A DNA stretch of 52,675 nt from Microvirga calopogonii (GCF_003347665.1 NZ_QDGA01000033.1:1-52675); one strand, 5' to 3'. Positions 19,251-27,627 are shown, counted from the first letter of the stretch. Numbers and translations are program-made. The notes: a model not told the origin generated them from the sequence alone.

Positions 19251-19278
19251 GCGACCGGCCTGCCGATGGGCCGGTCGC
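19251..19278. terminator. Terminator-like hairpin between convergent genes
   Basis: A perfect 10-bp stem (GCGACCGGCC with GGCCGGTCGC) around an 8-base loop lies between the aldolase and the convergent GntR gene. It could stop both transcripts, although no long T run follows. Confidence 0.55.
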
Positions 19279-19326
19279 AGTCCCTGTTGAAACTCCGTCA
19301 GGATAGGCCTACCGGCCAGTGTGAGC

Positions 19327-20082
19327 TTATCTGGCGCCGCCCAGGTTGATCAGCGTGCCGCCGAACAGGCGTTCCCGTGAGTGGATCAGGTGGTTGCGCA
19401 TCAGCATTTCCGCCTGCGCCGCCTGGCCGTCACGGATGGCGGCGAAGATCGCACTGTGTTCCTGGAAGACCTCCCGCAAGCCCTTGGCCCCGTCGGTCAT
19501 GAGCGATTGGCCGTGCAGCTTCATTCCGACATAGATGTGCTCACGCAGCGCCCGCAGAGAGGTATCGAAGTACTGGTTGTTGGCCGCCTGCGCGATGGCG
19601 AGATGGAAGGCGAAGTCGGCGTCCTCGCGGTGGATCTGGGAGTTGGTGGCCGCGTCCATGAGCGAGAGTGCCGTCTCGATCTTCTCGATGGCGGCGGAAT
19701 CACGCCGACCGGCCGCGAGGGACGCAGCGGTCGTCTCGATGCAAATCCGGAACTCGTAGCAACGCTGGATGTCGGCAATCGTCTCGACGGGCGCGAAGCC
19801 GAGCGGTGCGCTGCGCACCTCGCGGACATAGCTCCCGGCACCTTGGCGCGAATAGACGAGGCCTTGATCCCGCAGCCGTTCTAGCGCGGCGCGCAGCACA
19901 GGACGCGAGACGCCGAACTCCTCGGCGAGCGTCTTTTCCGGCGGCAGCTTCTGGTTCGCCGGATAGTCGCCGTTCGTGATCCGGCTGTAGATCAGGTGAT
20001 AGATCCGGTCCGCCAGTCCCGGGCGGGCGGGCCTCGTCGCCTCAGATGGCGGCTGGCCCATGTCGAAATCGGTTGTGTCCAT
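19327..20082 (-). CDS. GntR family regulator, FadR/FCD subfamily
   Basis: Predicted repressor of 251 residues. The winged helix-turn-helix (about 25-90) contains LPPEKTLAEEFGVSRPVLRA and LRDQGLVYSRQGAGSYV; the FCD domain (about 105-235) has DADFAFHLAIAQAANNQYF and a closing HL-rich helix. It is the second gene of a two-gene operon with the acid-sugar kinase (7 bases apart). It is the best candidate for binding the paired inverted repeats near 11.85 and 11.98 kb, which would make it the local regulator of this catabolic block. Confidence 0.9.
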   Translation of the reverse strand: MDTTDFDMGQPPSEATRPARPGLADRIYHLIYSRITNGDYPANQKLPPEKTLAEEFGVSRPVLRAALERLRDQGLVYSRQGAGSYVREVRSAPLGFAPVETIADIQRCYEFRICIETTAASLAAGRRDSAAIEKIETALSLMDAATNSQIHREDADFAFHLAIAQAANNQYFDTSLRALREHIYVGMKLHGQSLMTDGAKGLREVFQEHSAIFAAIRDGQAAQAEMLMRNHLIHSRERLFGGTLINLGGAR

Positions 20083-20089
20083 AATCGTG

Positions 20090-21154
20090 TCAGTCCCGTC
20101 CTGTGTCCGCTGTCATGGTGACGATCCTTGCGAGCGCGTCAGGTGCGCCAAACCCTCCGGACTTGGTGACGAGTCTCGTCCTTCGACCGCCGACAACCAT
20201 CGATGAAACCGGCACCCCCGGCAAGGCCTCGCCCTCGACCTCGAGGATGCCGACGCCGAGCGATCCGAGGATGGCGTCCGCGGTCTCGCCGCCGCAGGCA
20301 AGGAGGGTACCCACGTCCACGGACCTGGCGAACTCCGATGCGGACGCGGCAAAATGAGCGTTGGCGCTGCGGGGGTCGAACGCATCGCCGCCGGCGACGA
20401 GCCGTAGCAGCAGCGCGTCATGGCGGATGCCGCCCGGCGGCACTTCTACTCGACCGTCGGGGGCACGCAGTTCCTGCACGCCGGCGGCGCGCAAGACGTC
20501 GAGCTGTTCCAACGTGATGGGATCACGCGAGCCGATCGCCAGCAGGAGGGGCGACGGCAGGTTGCCGACCGGGGCGGGACGTGCGCCGGGGCGCAGATGC
20601 CGGGCAAGCGCCGCCGCAAGACCGGCGGCTCCAACGAGGAGCACCGGATCCCCGGACATCGCAACCGTGACCACGCGGTCGAGGTCGGCGTCGGTCGCCG
20701 CGTCGGGGACCTCGACCGTCAGGCCGGCTCCGGCGAAGGTTGCAGCCACGTCGATCGGAGAGGCGACGCCTGCTCCGGAAAGTCGGCCGCCTTGGGTTGC
20801 CCGACCCTGGGCCGGGATCGCGGGTGTCACGACCGCCCGCGCGATCCCGGTCCTTGCGGCGACCATGCCGAGTTCCGTCCCGCAATGCCCCTTGAGCCGG
20901 GAATCGACCTTTTTGAAGACCAGCTTCGGTCGGTCACCGATCGCATCGAAGACGTGGCTGACGGCGCAGGTTGCAGCTTCGGGGGATCCCTCGCGGGACG
21001 CCGTGCTGATCGCGAGCACGTCCGGCGCGGTGGCCATGGCGGCGGGGATGTCGGCAGGCCGCCGCGCAACCGTACAGCGCAGGCCCACGCCGGCGAAGGT
21101 CACCGCGCTGTCCAGGGCGCCCGTGAGATCGTCCGCGACGATCAGCGTCTTCAT
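20090..21154 (-). CDS. Four-carbon acid sugar kinase family protein (DUF1537)
   Basis: ATP-dependent kinase of the OtnK/DtnK family, which phosphorylates D-threonate, erythronate or related 3-keto four-carbon acids. Visible motifs: N-terminal VADDLTGALDSA, KKVDSRLKGH, and in the C-terminal nucleotide-binding domain ACGGETADAIL and LVTKSGGFGAPD. At about 354 residues it is shorter than the usual 420 or so, apparently in the linker between the domains. ATG 21154 (MKTLIVADD) is preferred; an in-frame GTG lies at 21181. A divergent PdxA2-type gene supplies the next pathway step. Confidence 0.88.
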   Translation of the reverse strand: MKTLIVADDLTGALDSAVTFAGVGLRCTVARRPADIPAAMATAPDVLAISTASREGSPEAATCAVSHVFDAIGDRPKLVFKKVDSRLKGHCGTELGMVAARTGIARAVVTPAIPAQGRATQGGRLSGAGVASPIDVAATFAGAGLTVEVPDAATDADLDRVVTVAMSGDPVLLVGAAGLAAALARHLRPGARPAPVGNLPSPLLLAIGSRDPITLEQLDVLRAAGVQELRAPDGRVEVPPGGIRHDALLLRLVAGGDAFDPRSANAHFAASASEFARSVDVGTLLACGGETADAILGSLGVGILEVEGEALPGVPVSSMVVGGRRTRLVTKSGGFGAPDALARIVTMTADTGRD

Positions 21155-21292
21155 GCCAGAAACCTCATTCTCTGCCAGCACCTTACAGGTAAATGTGTTA
21201 AATTGAAACCCCGAAATTCATGATCTTTCCTGCAAATCAAAACCACCTAAGTTAATGAAATTGCTTGCGACATCACGAAGATGTTTGTATGG

Positions 21293-21304
21293 AAGTGATC
21301 ACTT
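21293..21304. promoter_or_regulatory. 12-bp palindrome in the kinase/pdxA2 divergent promoter
   Basis: AAGTGATCACTT is a perfect palindrome in an AT-rich intergenic region, 59 bases before the PdxA2-type start. It could be an operator for either divergent gene. It does not match the TTGACAA half-sites found upstream of the ABC operon. Confidence 0.4.
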
Positions 21305-21362
21305 TACATGTTTCCGAATAAGCGATTGCATCAAGCGTTCGCTGAGCAGAGGAGCCGTACCA

Positions 21363-22361
21363 ATGACCGTAGCGCACGAGCGTCCAATCGTCATAACCAT
21401 GGGTGACCCGTCCGGCGTCGGCGCCGAGGTGACGGTGAAGGCATTGGCGGCCCTGCCGCCGTCCCAGCGGGCGGATTTTGCCATTGTCGGCGACCGTCGG
21501 ACGTTGGAACGCGCGATCGCGGCGAGCAGCGTCGATCTGGGGATTGCCGATACCACGCGGACCGATGGCAGCGCATTGCGCCTGATCGACGTGCCGGTCG
21601 ACGGCCTGCCGGACCGTTTCGGCGTGCTCAGCCCGCGCTGCGGCGAAGCCTCGTTCCAGTACATCCGCACGGCGGTCGAACTGGCACAGTCGGGCCAGGC
21701 TGCCGGCATCGTCACCGCCCCGATCAACAAGGAGGCGCTGAACGCGGCCGGTCACCATTACGACGGTCACACTGGTCTCCTGGCCCACCTGACCGGCAGC
21801 CGCGCATCGTGGATGTTGCTCGCGTCCGAGCGCCTCAACGTCATTCACGTGTCCACGCACGTCTCCCTGAGAACCGCCATCGAGCGGGCGACGCCAGAGC
21901 GCGTCCTTGAAACCATTCGTGTCGGGCAGCGTCATTTCCAGCGCATGGGGGTTGCGTCACCGCGCATCGCGGTTGCCGGCATCAACCCGCATTGCGGTGA
22001 GAACGGGCTGTTTGGCCGCGAGGACGACGATCAACTGGTGCCTGCCGTCGCGGCCGCCCGTGCAGAAGGAATCAATGTCTCCGGACCGATTTCAGCCGAC
22101 ACGGTCTATCACCGCGCTTATCAGGGTGCCTTTGACCTGGTCGTGGCGCAGTACCACGATCAGGGCCATATCCCTGTCAAGCTGGTGGCCTTCGACAGCG
22201 CGGTGAATGTCTCGCTCGGCTTGCCCATCGATCGGTCCTCCGTCGACCACGGAACCGCGTTCGATATCGCAGGCACCGGCAAAGCCAATCACGTCAATAT
22301 GTTGTCTGCGCTCGACTATGCGCGGCGGCTGGCCATGAGCAAGGCGGCAACTTCCCAGTAA
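21363..22361 (+). CDS. pdxA2: PdxA2-type 4-phospho-D-threonate/erythronate 3-dehydrogenase
   Basis: NAD-dependent metal-requiring dehydrogenase of 332 residues. It has the family opening [13 protein letters not shown] and the three metal-ligand histidines in [19 protein letters not shown] and [12 protein letters not shown]. PdxA makes vitamin B6 precursors, but paralogues next to a DUF1537 kinase (PdxA2) oxidise phosphorylated four-carbon sugar acids, which decarboxylate to dihydroxyacetone phosphate. Neighbourhood supports the latter. GAGGAG is 10 bases before ATG 21363; an upstream in-frame start (21255) would translate promoter DNA. Confidence 0.85.
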   Translation: MTVAHERPIVITMGDPSGVGAEVTVKALAALPPSQRADFAIVGDRRTLERAIAASSVDLGIADTTRTDGSALRLIDVPVDGLPDRFGVLSPRCGEASFQYIRTAVELAQSGQAAGIVTAPINKEALNAAGHHYDGHTGLLAHLTGSRASWMLLASERLNVIHVSTHVSLRTAIERATPERVLETIRVGQRHFQRMGVASPRIAVAGINPHCGENGLFGREDDDQLVPAVAAARAEGINVSGPISADTVYHRAYQGAFDLVVAQYHDQGHIPVKLVAFDSAVNVSLGLPIDRSSVDHGTAFDIAGTGKANHVNMLSALDYARRLAMSKAATSQ

Positions 22362-22480
22362 AGCTCACGTGGGGGCCGCCCTGATCGGGGGATGCGGAAC
22401 CTTCGGTGAGCTTGCGCTGAACTGGACGTCATCGGCGCGCGCCGGTCTCAAGCGTTGATAGATGGAGGGCACGTAAGGCC

Positions 22481-23512
22481 ATGGCACGCATCAGCCTGAG
22501 CCGATTCCTGATCGAGCAGCAGCGGGAAGGGGATGCCCTGTCCGCCCAACTCCGTCTCCTGATTGAGGTGGTTGCGCGAGCCTGCAAGGCGATCAGCTAC
22601 ACCATCAACAAGGGTGAGCTGGGTGGCATCCTCGGCAGCCTCGGGACGGAGAACGTCCAGGGCGAGGTTCAGAAGAAGCTGGACGTCCTGTCCAACGAGA
22701 TCCTGCTCGAGGCCAACGAGTGGGGCGGACATCTCGCGGCCCTGGCTTCGGAGGAGATGGACACCATCCACCTGATCCCGCACCGCTATCCGAAGGGCGA
22801 GTACTTGCTCGTGTACGATCCCATCGACGGGTCGAGCAACATCGACGTCAACCTGAGCGTCGGCACGATCTTCTCGGTGCTGGAAGCGCCCGAGGGAGCC
22901 TCCACGCGTGACGTCCGGGAGGAGGATTTCCTTCAGCCCGGCAGCCGACAGGTTGCCGCGGGCTACGCGGTCTACGGTCCCCAGACGTCGCTCGTCCTGA
23001 CCTTCGGCAAGGGAGTGTTCGGGTTCACGCTGGACCGCGAGGTGGGATCGTGGGTGCTGACCCAGCGCAACATCATCATTCCCGAGGGCAACCGCGAGTT
23101 CGCCATCAACATGTCGAACCACCGTCATTGGGTGCCGCAGGTTCGCCAGTACATCGACGACCGCCTTGCCGGTCGGGAAGGCCCATGCGGTCAGGACTTC
23201 AACATGCGCTGGACGGGTTCGATGGTCGCCGACATCCATCGCATCCTCAACCGGGGCGGCATCTTTCTCTACCCATGGGACGCACGCGACCCGGCGCGGG
23301 CCGGCAAGCTGCGCCTGCTGTACGAAGCCAACCCACTCGGACTGATCATCGAGCAGGCTGGCGGCTCTGCCATCGACGGCACCCAGCGAATTCTCGACAT
23401 CGTTCCCGCGGGCTTGCACGACCGCGTAGCAGTCGTCATGGGAGCTAGGGACGAAGTCGAGGCGTTTCAGTCCTACGGCAGCGCCGAGAACGGGATTGGG
23501 CGTGTGACATGA
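22481..23512 (+). CDS. fbp: Fructose-1,6-bisphosphatase, class I
   Basis: Hydrolyses fructose 1,6-bisphosphate to fructose 6-phosphate, the committed gluconeogenic step. The 343-residue protein carries the class I metal-site signature [12 protein letters not shown], the substrate loop in [19 protein letters not shown], and [20 protein letters not shown]. It follows the PdxA2-type gene by 119 bases on the same strand. Since that pathway yields dihydroxyacetone phosphate, the placement fits growth on sugar acids through gluconeogenesis. The copy could equally serve central metabolism. Confidence 0.95.
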   Translation: MARISLSRFLIEQQREGDALSAQLRLLIEVVARACKAISYTINKGELGGILGSLGTENVQGEVQKKLDVLSNEILLEANEWGGHLAALASEEMDTIHLIPHRYPKGEYLLVYDPIDGSSNIDVNLSVGTIFSVLEAPEGASTRDVREEDFLQPGSRQVAAGYAVYGPQTSLVLTFGKGVFGFTLDREVGSWVLTQRNIIIPEGNREFAINMSNHRHWVPQVRQYIDDRLAGREGPCGQDFNMRWTGSMVADIHRILNRGGIFLYPWDARDPARAGKLRLLYEANPLGLIIEQAGGSAIDGTQRILDIVPAGLHDRVAVVMGARDEVEAFQSYGSAENGIGRVT

Positions 23513-23749
23513 GGGCCATTCCGGCCTAAACACGGGACCGCCTGTTTCGGCAATGTGATGGGGATCGTTTTGCCGATGGCCGCCTTCCGGCGATGAGCCC
23601 TATCTGGCACGTTCACGCCGGTAGCAGCTTGCCTGCCAAGGAGCTAGCTTTCGCCCACTTCAGGCTGGATGCAATGAATGAGGTTCATGCGAGGCTAAAG
23701 GTCTCCTCCTGGCACTTCTCGGAAGTAGACCGAGTGTCTGCTCTCGCAA
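23513..23749. other. Intergenic stretch before the stress-gene region
   Basis: About 240 bases without a supported gene, marking the change from metabolic genes to many small stress genes. An 87-codon frame from 23593 has no family resemblance and runs into the next gene in another frame. Confidence 0.4.
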
Positions 23750-23775
23750 GGAACGTTCCGGTCATAAAGGCAGTT
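23750..23775 (+). promoter_or_regulatory. EcfG-type promoter (near match)
   Basis: GGAAC, 17 bases, then AGTT, against the alphaproteobacterial general-stress consensus GGAAC-N16/17-CGTT. The predicted transcript would start about 25 bases before the DUF6894 gene at 23811, a suitable distance. Confidence 0.5.
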
Positions 23776-23810
23776 TTCCCGCCACTCCGTGATCAACTTA
23801 CAGAAAGGCC

Positions 23811-24074
23811 ATGCCCCGCTTCTTCTTTCATGTCCGGTGCCGCGGCGAGACCCTGAGCTACGACGATTTGGGCCTCGACTTCCCCGATACAATGACGGCT
23901 CACAACGAGGCCGTGCGTGCTGCCCGAGACCTCGACGGCGTATTCGTCACCTGGGGTCGGAACCCTCACGATTGCACCATGGAGGTCGAGAACGCCGCAG
24001 GTGAGCTTGTTTTTAGCGTCACATTTGCCGCGGTCCTCAACGGCCAAGCCAAGCCGTTCGATCCTTATTCCTAA
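23811..24074 (+). CDS. DUF6894 family protein
   Basis: Small protein of 87 residues with the family opening MPRFFFHV, then LGLDFPDTMTAHNEAVRAARDL and a C-terminal beta-strand region ending GELVFSVTFAAVL. The family is abundant in Methylobacteriaceae and has no known biochemical role. An EcfG-type promoter lies just upstream, which suggests general-stress induction. Three more members are in this window (24979, 26548, 38385). Confidence 0.85.
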   Translation: MPRFFFHVRCRGETLSYDDLGLDFPDTMTAHNEAVRAARDLDGVFVTWGRNPHDCTMEVENAAGELVFSVTFAAVLNGQAKPFDPYS

Positions 24075-24100
24075 ACCGCGAAAACCAGCTCTGGCTCACC

Positions 24101-24140
24101 GTTCGATACTGACGATTATGCGCAATTCGCGGATGATTGT
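24101..24140. repeat. Dispersed intergenic repeat, copy A
   Basis: GACGATTATGCGCAATTCGC with flanks. Related copies lie at 24852-24880 and 26237-26270, with a weaker one at 26850-26876. All are outside genes. The function is unknown; they could be remnants of a duplicated 3' or promoter segment. Confidence 0.4.
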
Positions 24141-24149
24141 CTCACGCGC

Positions 24150-24413
24150 TCAGGTCTTGGGCTTGCGCCGGATTGCCTCGTTCTCTCCCGGCCGGGCGGT
24201 GCTGGTGTCGATCTCCAGAACCTCAGCAACGCGCTGCTTGCCACGATCATGCTCGATCCTGACCCGCACCGTGGTTCCACGCGGAAGCCAGACATAGCCA
24301 GCCTCCTTGAGCACTGACATGTGCAGGAAGGCGTCGCCCTGGCCTCTCTCCAGCGCCACGAACCCAAACTGTTTGGTCTGGTCGAACCAGGCGACCGTCC
24401 CTGTCACCGTCAT
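24150..24413 (-). CDS. Cold-shock domain protein (CspA-like)
   Basis: Small RNA-binding protein of 87 residues. A cold-shock domain fills about residues 1-70: GTVAWFDQTKQFGFVALERGQGDAFLHMSVLKEAG holds the RNP1-like (FGFV) and RNP2-like (AFLHM) motifs. A short charged tail follows. Members act as RNA chaperones or antiterminators in cold and stationary phase. RNP1 KGFGFI is altered to KQFGFV. A weak EcfG-like promoter (GAAAC-N17-CGTT on the minus strand, 24434-24459) lies upstream. Confidence 0.88.
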   Translation of the reverse strand: MTVTGTVAWFDQTKQFGFVALERGQGDAFLHMSVLKEAGYVWLPRGTTVRVRIEHDRGKQRVAEVLEIDTSTARPGENEAIRRKPKT

Positions 24414-24650
24414 GCATGATCTCCGCGAGCGGCAACGTCAGCACAGCTTGCTCGGTTTCACCATCCGTGGAGGCTCATATGCCCTGAATGCAATTCAGTT
24501 CCATGAAGGCGCTCCTGGGAAGTTCGAGGTCTCCCTTGAACGAAACTGGATCGCATCCATTGTCCCTGTATCACCGGCTGATCCGATCCTGTAGGCGCTG
24601 GTGGCCGAGAGAGACGTGTGCTCCCGCCTGCAAGGCTGAGGAGCGCCGTC

Positions 24651-24836
24651 ATGGCCGACACTCCCAAACACCCGACGACGCGCGCCGATTATGATGCGCA
24701 TGCGATGCGAGCCTTCCGAGAGAGCTTGGAGCAGGCGCGCAAGGCCCTCAGAGACACCGACTACATGGTGACGCCCGACCGCGCCAAGCTGGTCCACCCA
24801 GACCAGCAGGAGGAGCCCCCGAGAGGCCCCAAATAG
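24651..24836 (+). CDS. Small hypothetical protein
   Basis: A 61-residue hydrophilic protein (MADTPKHPTTRADYDAHAMR...), predicted mostly helical and then proline-rich. GAGGAG at 24639-24644, six bases before the ATG, supports translation. It is not a family I can name. It sits among small stress genes on the same strand as the next DUF6894 gene. Confidence 0.55.
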   Translation: MADTPKHPTTRADYDAHAMRAFRESLEQARKALRDTDYMVTPDRAKLVHPDQQEEPPRGPK

Positions 24837-24851
24837 CAGCTCCATGACTGG

Positions 24852-24880
24852 GCTTACGCGCAATTCGCAGACAATCTTCT
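24852..24880. repeat. Dispersed intergenic repeat, copy D
   Basis: TTACGCGCAATTCGCAGACA matches copy A at 24101-24140 over most of its length. It lies between two small genes. Confidence 0.35.
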
Positions 24881-24978
24881 TAGGGACGAGGTTGATCTAG
24901 GTGAATGCCTCGTGAGCCCAGCCGCACCATGATCTCTCAACCAGATGCCTCCAGAGGCGATGGAGCAATGGAGGAGGC

Positions 24979-25401
24979 ATGCCGCGGTTTTTCTTTCATC
25001 TCAGAGGCGGGCTTGAGGGCCTCAGCCGCCATGAAATTGGCGTGACCGTCCCCGACGTGGAAGCTGCCTACCTGGAGGCGTTCCAGGCTGCCACGGACAT
25101 GTCGCAGGAGTGGCTCAAGAAAGGTCGCAATCCCAGGTGCTACGCTTTCGAGATCATGAACACAGCGGGTGAGCTGGTTCTGGTGCTGCCCTTCTCCGAG
25201 GTGCTGGATCGTCAGTCCGGAAGGAAGCCTGTCAGACTGTCCAGAACCATCAGGACGGCCAAGGAGCGCGGCGAGCGGATGACCCGCTTGACCACTGAGG
25301 TAGCCGAACAGGTGAAGCTGGCTCAGGAGAACCTGCGTCGCTCACGCGAGTTGCTGAGCAGTCTAGGCAAGAGCAGCGCCAAATCAGGATTTCCGCTCTG
25401 A
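24979..25401 (+). CDS. DUF6894 family protein with C-terminal helical extension
   Basis: 140 residues. The DUF6894 core (1-75) begins MPRFFFHLRGG and includes VPDVEAAYLEAFQAA. A basic, helical extension follows and ends in SRELLSSLGKS. The protein at 38385-38831 shares this extended design (ending SQELLSASRS), so the two form a subgroup. Role unknown; the context suggests stress adaptation. A GGAGG-containing sequence precedes the ATG. Confidence 0.8.
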   Translation: MPRFFFHLRGGLEGLSRHEIGVTVPDVEAAYLEAFQAATDMSQEWLKKGRNPRCYAFEIMNTAGELVLVLPFSEVLDRQSGRKPVRLSRTIRTAKERGERMTRLTTEVAEQVKLAQENLRRSRELLSSLGKSSAKSGFPL

Positions 25402-25441
25402 GCTTGTCAAAAACGGTCTTCCGCGAAATCGCTGGGCAGAT

Positions 25442-26182
25442 TTACGGACCCGGTTTCGGTGGCGGGTAGCGGCCCGGCATCACGCGCTGATAGATGCGTT
25501 GGATCCGGCCGTAGCACTCGCATACCGTGTCCTCGAGACCGGCCCGGTCCGTCACCGTGATGCTCCCGCGCCCCTGCTGAATCAGCCCCGCCGTTTGCAG
25601 GGTGCGCGTCACCACGCTCACAGTCGAGCGCTGCACCCCCAGCATCTCCGCCAGGAACTCGTGCGTGAGCGACAGGGTATCCTGCTCCGCCCGGTCATGC
25701 ATCATCAGGATCCAGCGGCAGCAGCGCGCTTCCACCGGATGAACGGCGTTGCAGGTGAGAATCTGGAATGTCTGGCCGAGCAGAACCTCGCCGTAGCTGG
25801 CAATCACCTGCCGCAGCTTGGGGTGGCTGTTTCGGATCTCATCCAGGGGCTCAACGGCGATGCGTGAGGCGGTGCCGGCCATCTGCACCACATACCGCCC
25901 AAAGCCCTCCCGGCTCACGAGAGCGCTCAGCAGGCCCACGACGCCACCGCGCCCGAACAGGGCCACCTCGACCCTGTGGCCGTCCTCCAGCACATTCACC
26001 AGTGACACCACGGCGTGGTGAGGGAAGTAGGCGTGGCGGATGGGATCACCGGCTTCGTACAGCACCTGCTTCAGGGTCAGCTCGACCACCTCCAGGTGGG
26101 GCTCCAGCGCCGCAAAGTCCTCCGGTTCCAGAACTGCCAGGAGCCAGTTCGTGCGATGGTCTGCTTGCGGAGCGTGGGTCAT
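25442..26182 (-). CDS. Crp/Fnr family transcriptional regulator
   Basis: Regulator of about 246 residues with an N-terminal cyclic-nucleotide-like beta-barrel (20-130) and a C-terminal Crp-type winged helix (about 155-225). The recognition helix is in LTHEFLAEMLGVQRSTVSVVTRTL. No Fnr-type N-terminal cysteine cluster is seen, so it is unlikely to be an iron-sulfur oxygen sensor. ATG 26182 with GGAGGAGG just upstream is preferred over 26245. The ligand is unknown. Confidence 0.88.
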   Translation of the reverse strand: MTHAPQADHRTNWLLAVLEPEDFAALEPHLEVVELTLKQVLYEAGDPIRHAYFPHHAVVSLVNVLEDGHRVEVALFGRGGVVGLLSALVSREGFGRYVVQMAGTASRIAVEPLDEIRNSHPKLRQVIASYGEVLLGQTFQILTCNAVHPVEARCCRWILMMHDRAEQDTLSLTHEFLAEMLGVQRSTVSVVTRTLQTAGLIQQGRGSITVTDRAGLEDTVCECYGRIQRIYQRVMPGRYPPPKPGP

Positions 26183-26236
26183 GGCCCTCCTCCGCTCAGA
26201 TAACACGGGCGGAGGCAAATTATTCCAGCGTGGCCG

Positions 26237-26270
26237 GTTCCACACGGACGATTATGCGAAATTCGTGGCC
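26237..26270. repeat. Dispersed intergenic repeat, copy B
   Basis: GGACGATTATGCGAAATTCG resembles copy A (24101-24140). It lies in the divergent region between the Crp/Fnr gene and the small gene at 26303. Confidence 0.4.
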
Positions 26271-26302
26271 CACGCGCGCGACGAGGCGCAAACTTGGGAA
26301 CC

Positions 26303-26524
26303 ATGCCGAACGTGCAGCAAGAGCGCGAACACTTGGCCAAGGCGGACCGGGACATCGCCGACGGCGAGAGGCGTGTGGCCGAGCAGATCATCCTGATCGA
26401 GCAGATGAGGAAGGATGGCCACGACACCGCTCTTGCCGAGGAGTTCCTTCGAAACCTGGAGCAGACCCTTGAGCAGTGGCATGCCCACCGGCGGCTCATC
26501 CTCGACGCAATCGCGCGAGGGTGA
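26303..26524 (+). CDS. Small coiled-coil-like hypothetical protein
   Basis: 73 residues, highly charged and helical (REHLAKADRDIADGERRVAE), with regular spacing of leucine and isoleucine suggesting a coiled coil. It lacks a clear family name. It is divergent from the Crp/Fnr gene. The ribosome-binding site is weak (GGGA). Similar short proteins are common beside stress genes in Methylobacteriaceae. Confidence 0.55.
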   Translation: MPNVQQEREHLAKADRDIADGERRVAEQIILIEQMRKDGHDTALAEEFLRNLEQTLEQWHAHRRLILDAIARG

Positions 26525-26547
26525 GGGCTTATGGGAAATTGTCCGGC

Positions 26548-26796
26548 CTAATCATTGGCTGTGGTCGGGTATTCCACGACCAAGGAGAGCGCGGCACGGA
26601 TCACGACCTGCCCCGCTTTGTCTCTCACGCTGACGATGAACGTGCGCTGATCGCCGTCAGGGAGCTCGTCCCACGCCATCTGAGGCAGTTCTTCCTGAGC
26701 GACAGCTTTGGCCGCCTCGAGGTCTTCCAGCTCCTGCCCCTCGTCATCGGAGACAAAGCGTTCACCGTCGTAGGTATCGAAGAAGAAGCGGGGCAC
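26548..26796 (-). CDS. DUF6894 family protein
   Basis: 82 residues starting from GTG 26796 (VPRFFFDTYDGERF), which matches the MPRFFF opening of its paralogues and has CGGAG six bases upstream. An ATG at 26829 is in frame but gives an atypical leader. The core continues GQELEDLEAAKAVAQEELPQM and ends with the beta segment RTFIVSVRDKAGQVV. Role unknown. Confidence 0.78.
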   Translation of the reverse strand: MPRFFFDTYDGERFVSDDEGQELEDLEAAKAVAQEELPQMAWDELPDGDQRTFIVSVRDKAGQVVIRAALSLVVEYPTTAND

Positions 26797-26973
26797 TGGC
26801 ACTCCGGCGCTGGAAAGGGTGCCTATCAACGCCCAGCGCCTCGCTCATAGTTCCATACTGAACGTTCTGCGAATGCACACGCTTTGCCCGGATTGGCTAA
26901 CGACCATACGCAGAAACCTTGTCCGTTCCTTGGACGTTAACGCTCTGCTCTCATGACAGGCAGGAGTGAGGCC

Positions 26974-27173
26974 ATGGATTGGAACCGGGTTGAGGGCAAC
27001 TGGAAGTCAAGGGCCAGATCAAGGAGCAGCAGGGCCAGCTCACCGACGATGACCTCGACGTCATCAACGGCCAGCGCGAGCAGCTCGAAGGCACGATCCA
27101 GGAGCGCTATGGGCTCGAGAAGGATCGCGTCCGCCAAGATGTCGACGATTGGTACAATCGCCAAACCTGGTAA
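26974..27173 (+). pseudogene. CsbD-like stress protein, frameshifted
   Basis: The first codons read MDWNRVEGNWK, as in CsbD/UPF0337 proteins. The rest, in a different frame, reads KGQIKEQQGQLTDDDL and ends DVDDWYNRQTW then TAA. Compared with the intact paralogue at 43926 (NWKQFQ), about four bases are missing after the Lys codon near 27007. It may be a recent inactivation or a sequencing error. A good terminator follows. Confidence 0.75.
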
Positions 27174-27186
27174 TGCCAGAATGGAA

Positions 27187-27209
27187 AAAGGCCCCGAAGC
27201 GGGGCCTTT
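27187..27209. terminator. Intrinsic terminator, usable on both strands
   Basis: Stem AAAGGCCCC/GGGGCCTTT around loop GAAGC. It lies between the CsbD remnant (+) and the convergent PRC-barrel gene (-). On the minus strand it is followed by a run of T, so it is a strong terminator for the PRC-barrel transcript. Confidence 0.8.
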
Positions 27210-27231
27210 GTGTCCTTAACCGGCGGATTGC

Positions 27232-27627
27232 TCAGCGCTTCCAGCGTCCTTCGTACTTGAACTCGGGAGCTGCCTTGAGCTGGTCCTTGGTGGCGTTCAT
27301 CACCGCATGCCACTTGTTGTCGTTCTCGGTATAACTGACCTTGACGGCGCGCGGATGGACGATGACATAGCGCTCGCCCAGGCCCAGGAAGCCTCCGACC
27401 GAGACGATGTAGCCACTGAGATCGCCCTGCGACAGGATCAGGTCCTTGATCTCACCGATCGTCTCGTTGGCCTCGTTGGTGACATTAAGACCGATGAGAT
27501 TGTTGCTCAGCACGTCGGTCGGCTTGGCTATGACAAACGTTTCCGTTGTCGTGGTCACGGCCGTCTGAGCGACGGCGGCGCCGGCCAACAGGGTCGTGGC
27601 GGCAAGGGTCATGAGGATGCGGCGCAT
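27232..27627 (-). CDS. PRC-barrel domain protein, exported
   Basis: 131 residues. A signal peptide (MRRILMTLAATTLLAGAAVAQ) precedes a PRC-barrel beta domain (about 35-110): DVLSNNLIGLNVTNEANETIGEIKDLILSQG, followed by IVSVGGFLGLGERYVIV. Exported PRC-barrel proteins are frequent stress-induced periplasmic proteins in this order. GGAGGG supports ATG 27627. A possible EcfG promoter (GGAAC-N16-CATT) lies at 27662-27686 on this strand. The biochemical role is unknown. Confidence 0.85.
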   Translation of the reverse strand: MRRILMTLAATTLLAGAAVAQTAVTTTTETFVIAKPTDVLSNNLIGLNVTNEANETIGEIKDLILSQGDLSGYIVSVGGFLGLGERYVIVHPRAVKVSYTENDNKWHAVMNATKDQLKAAPEFKYEGRWKR

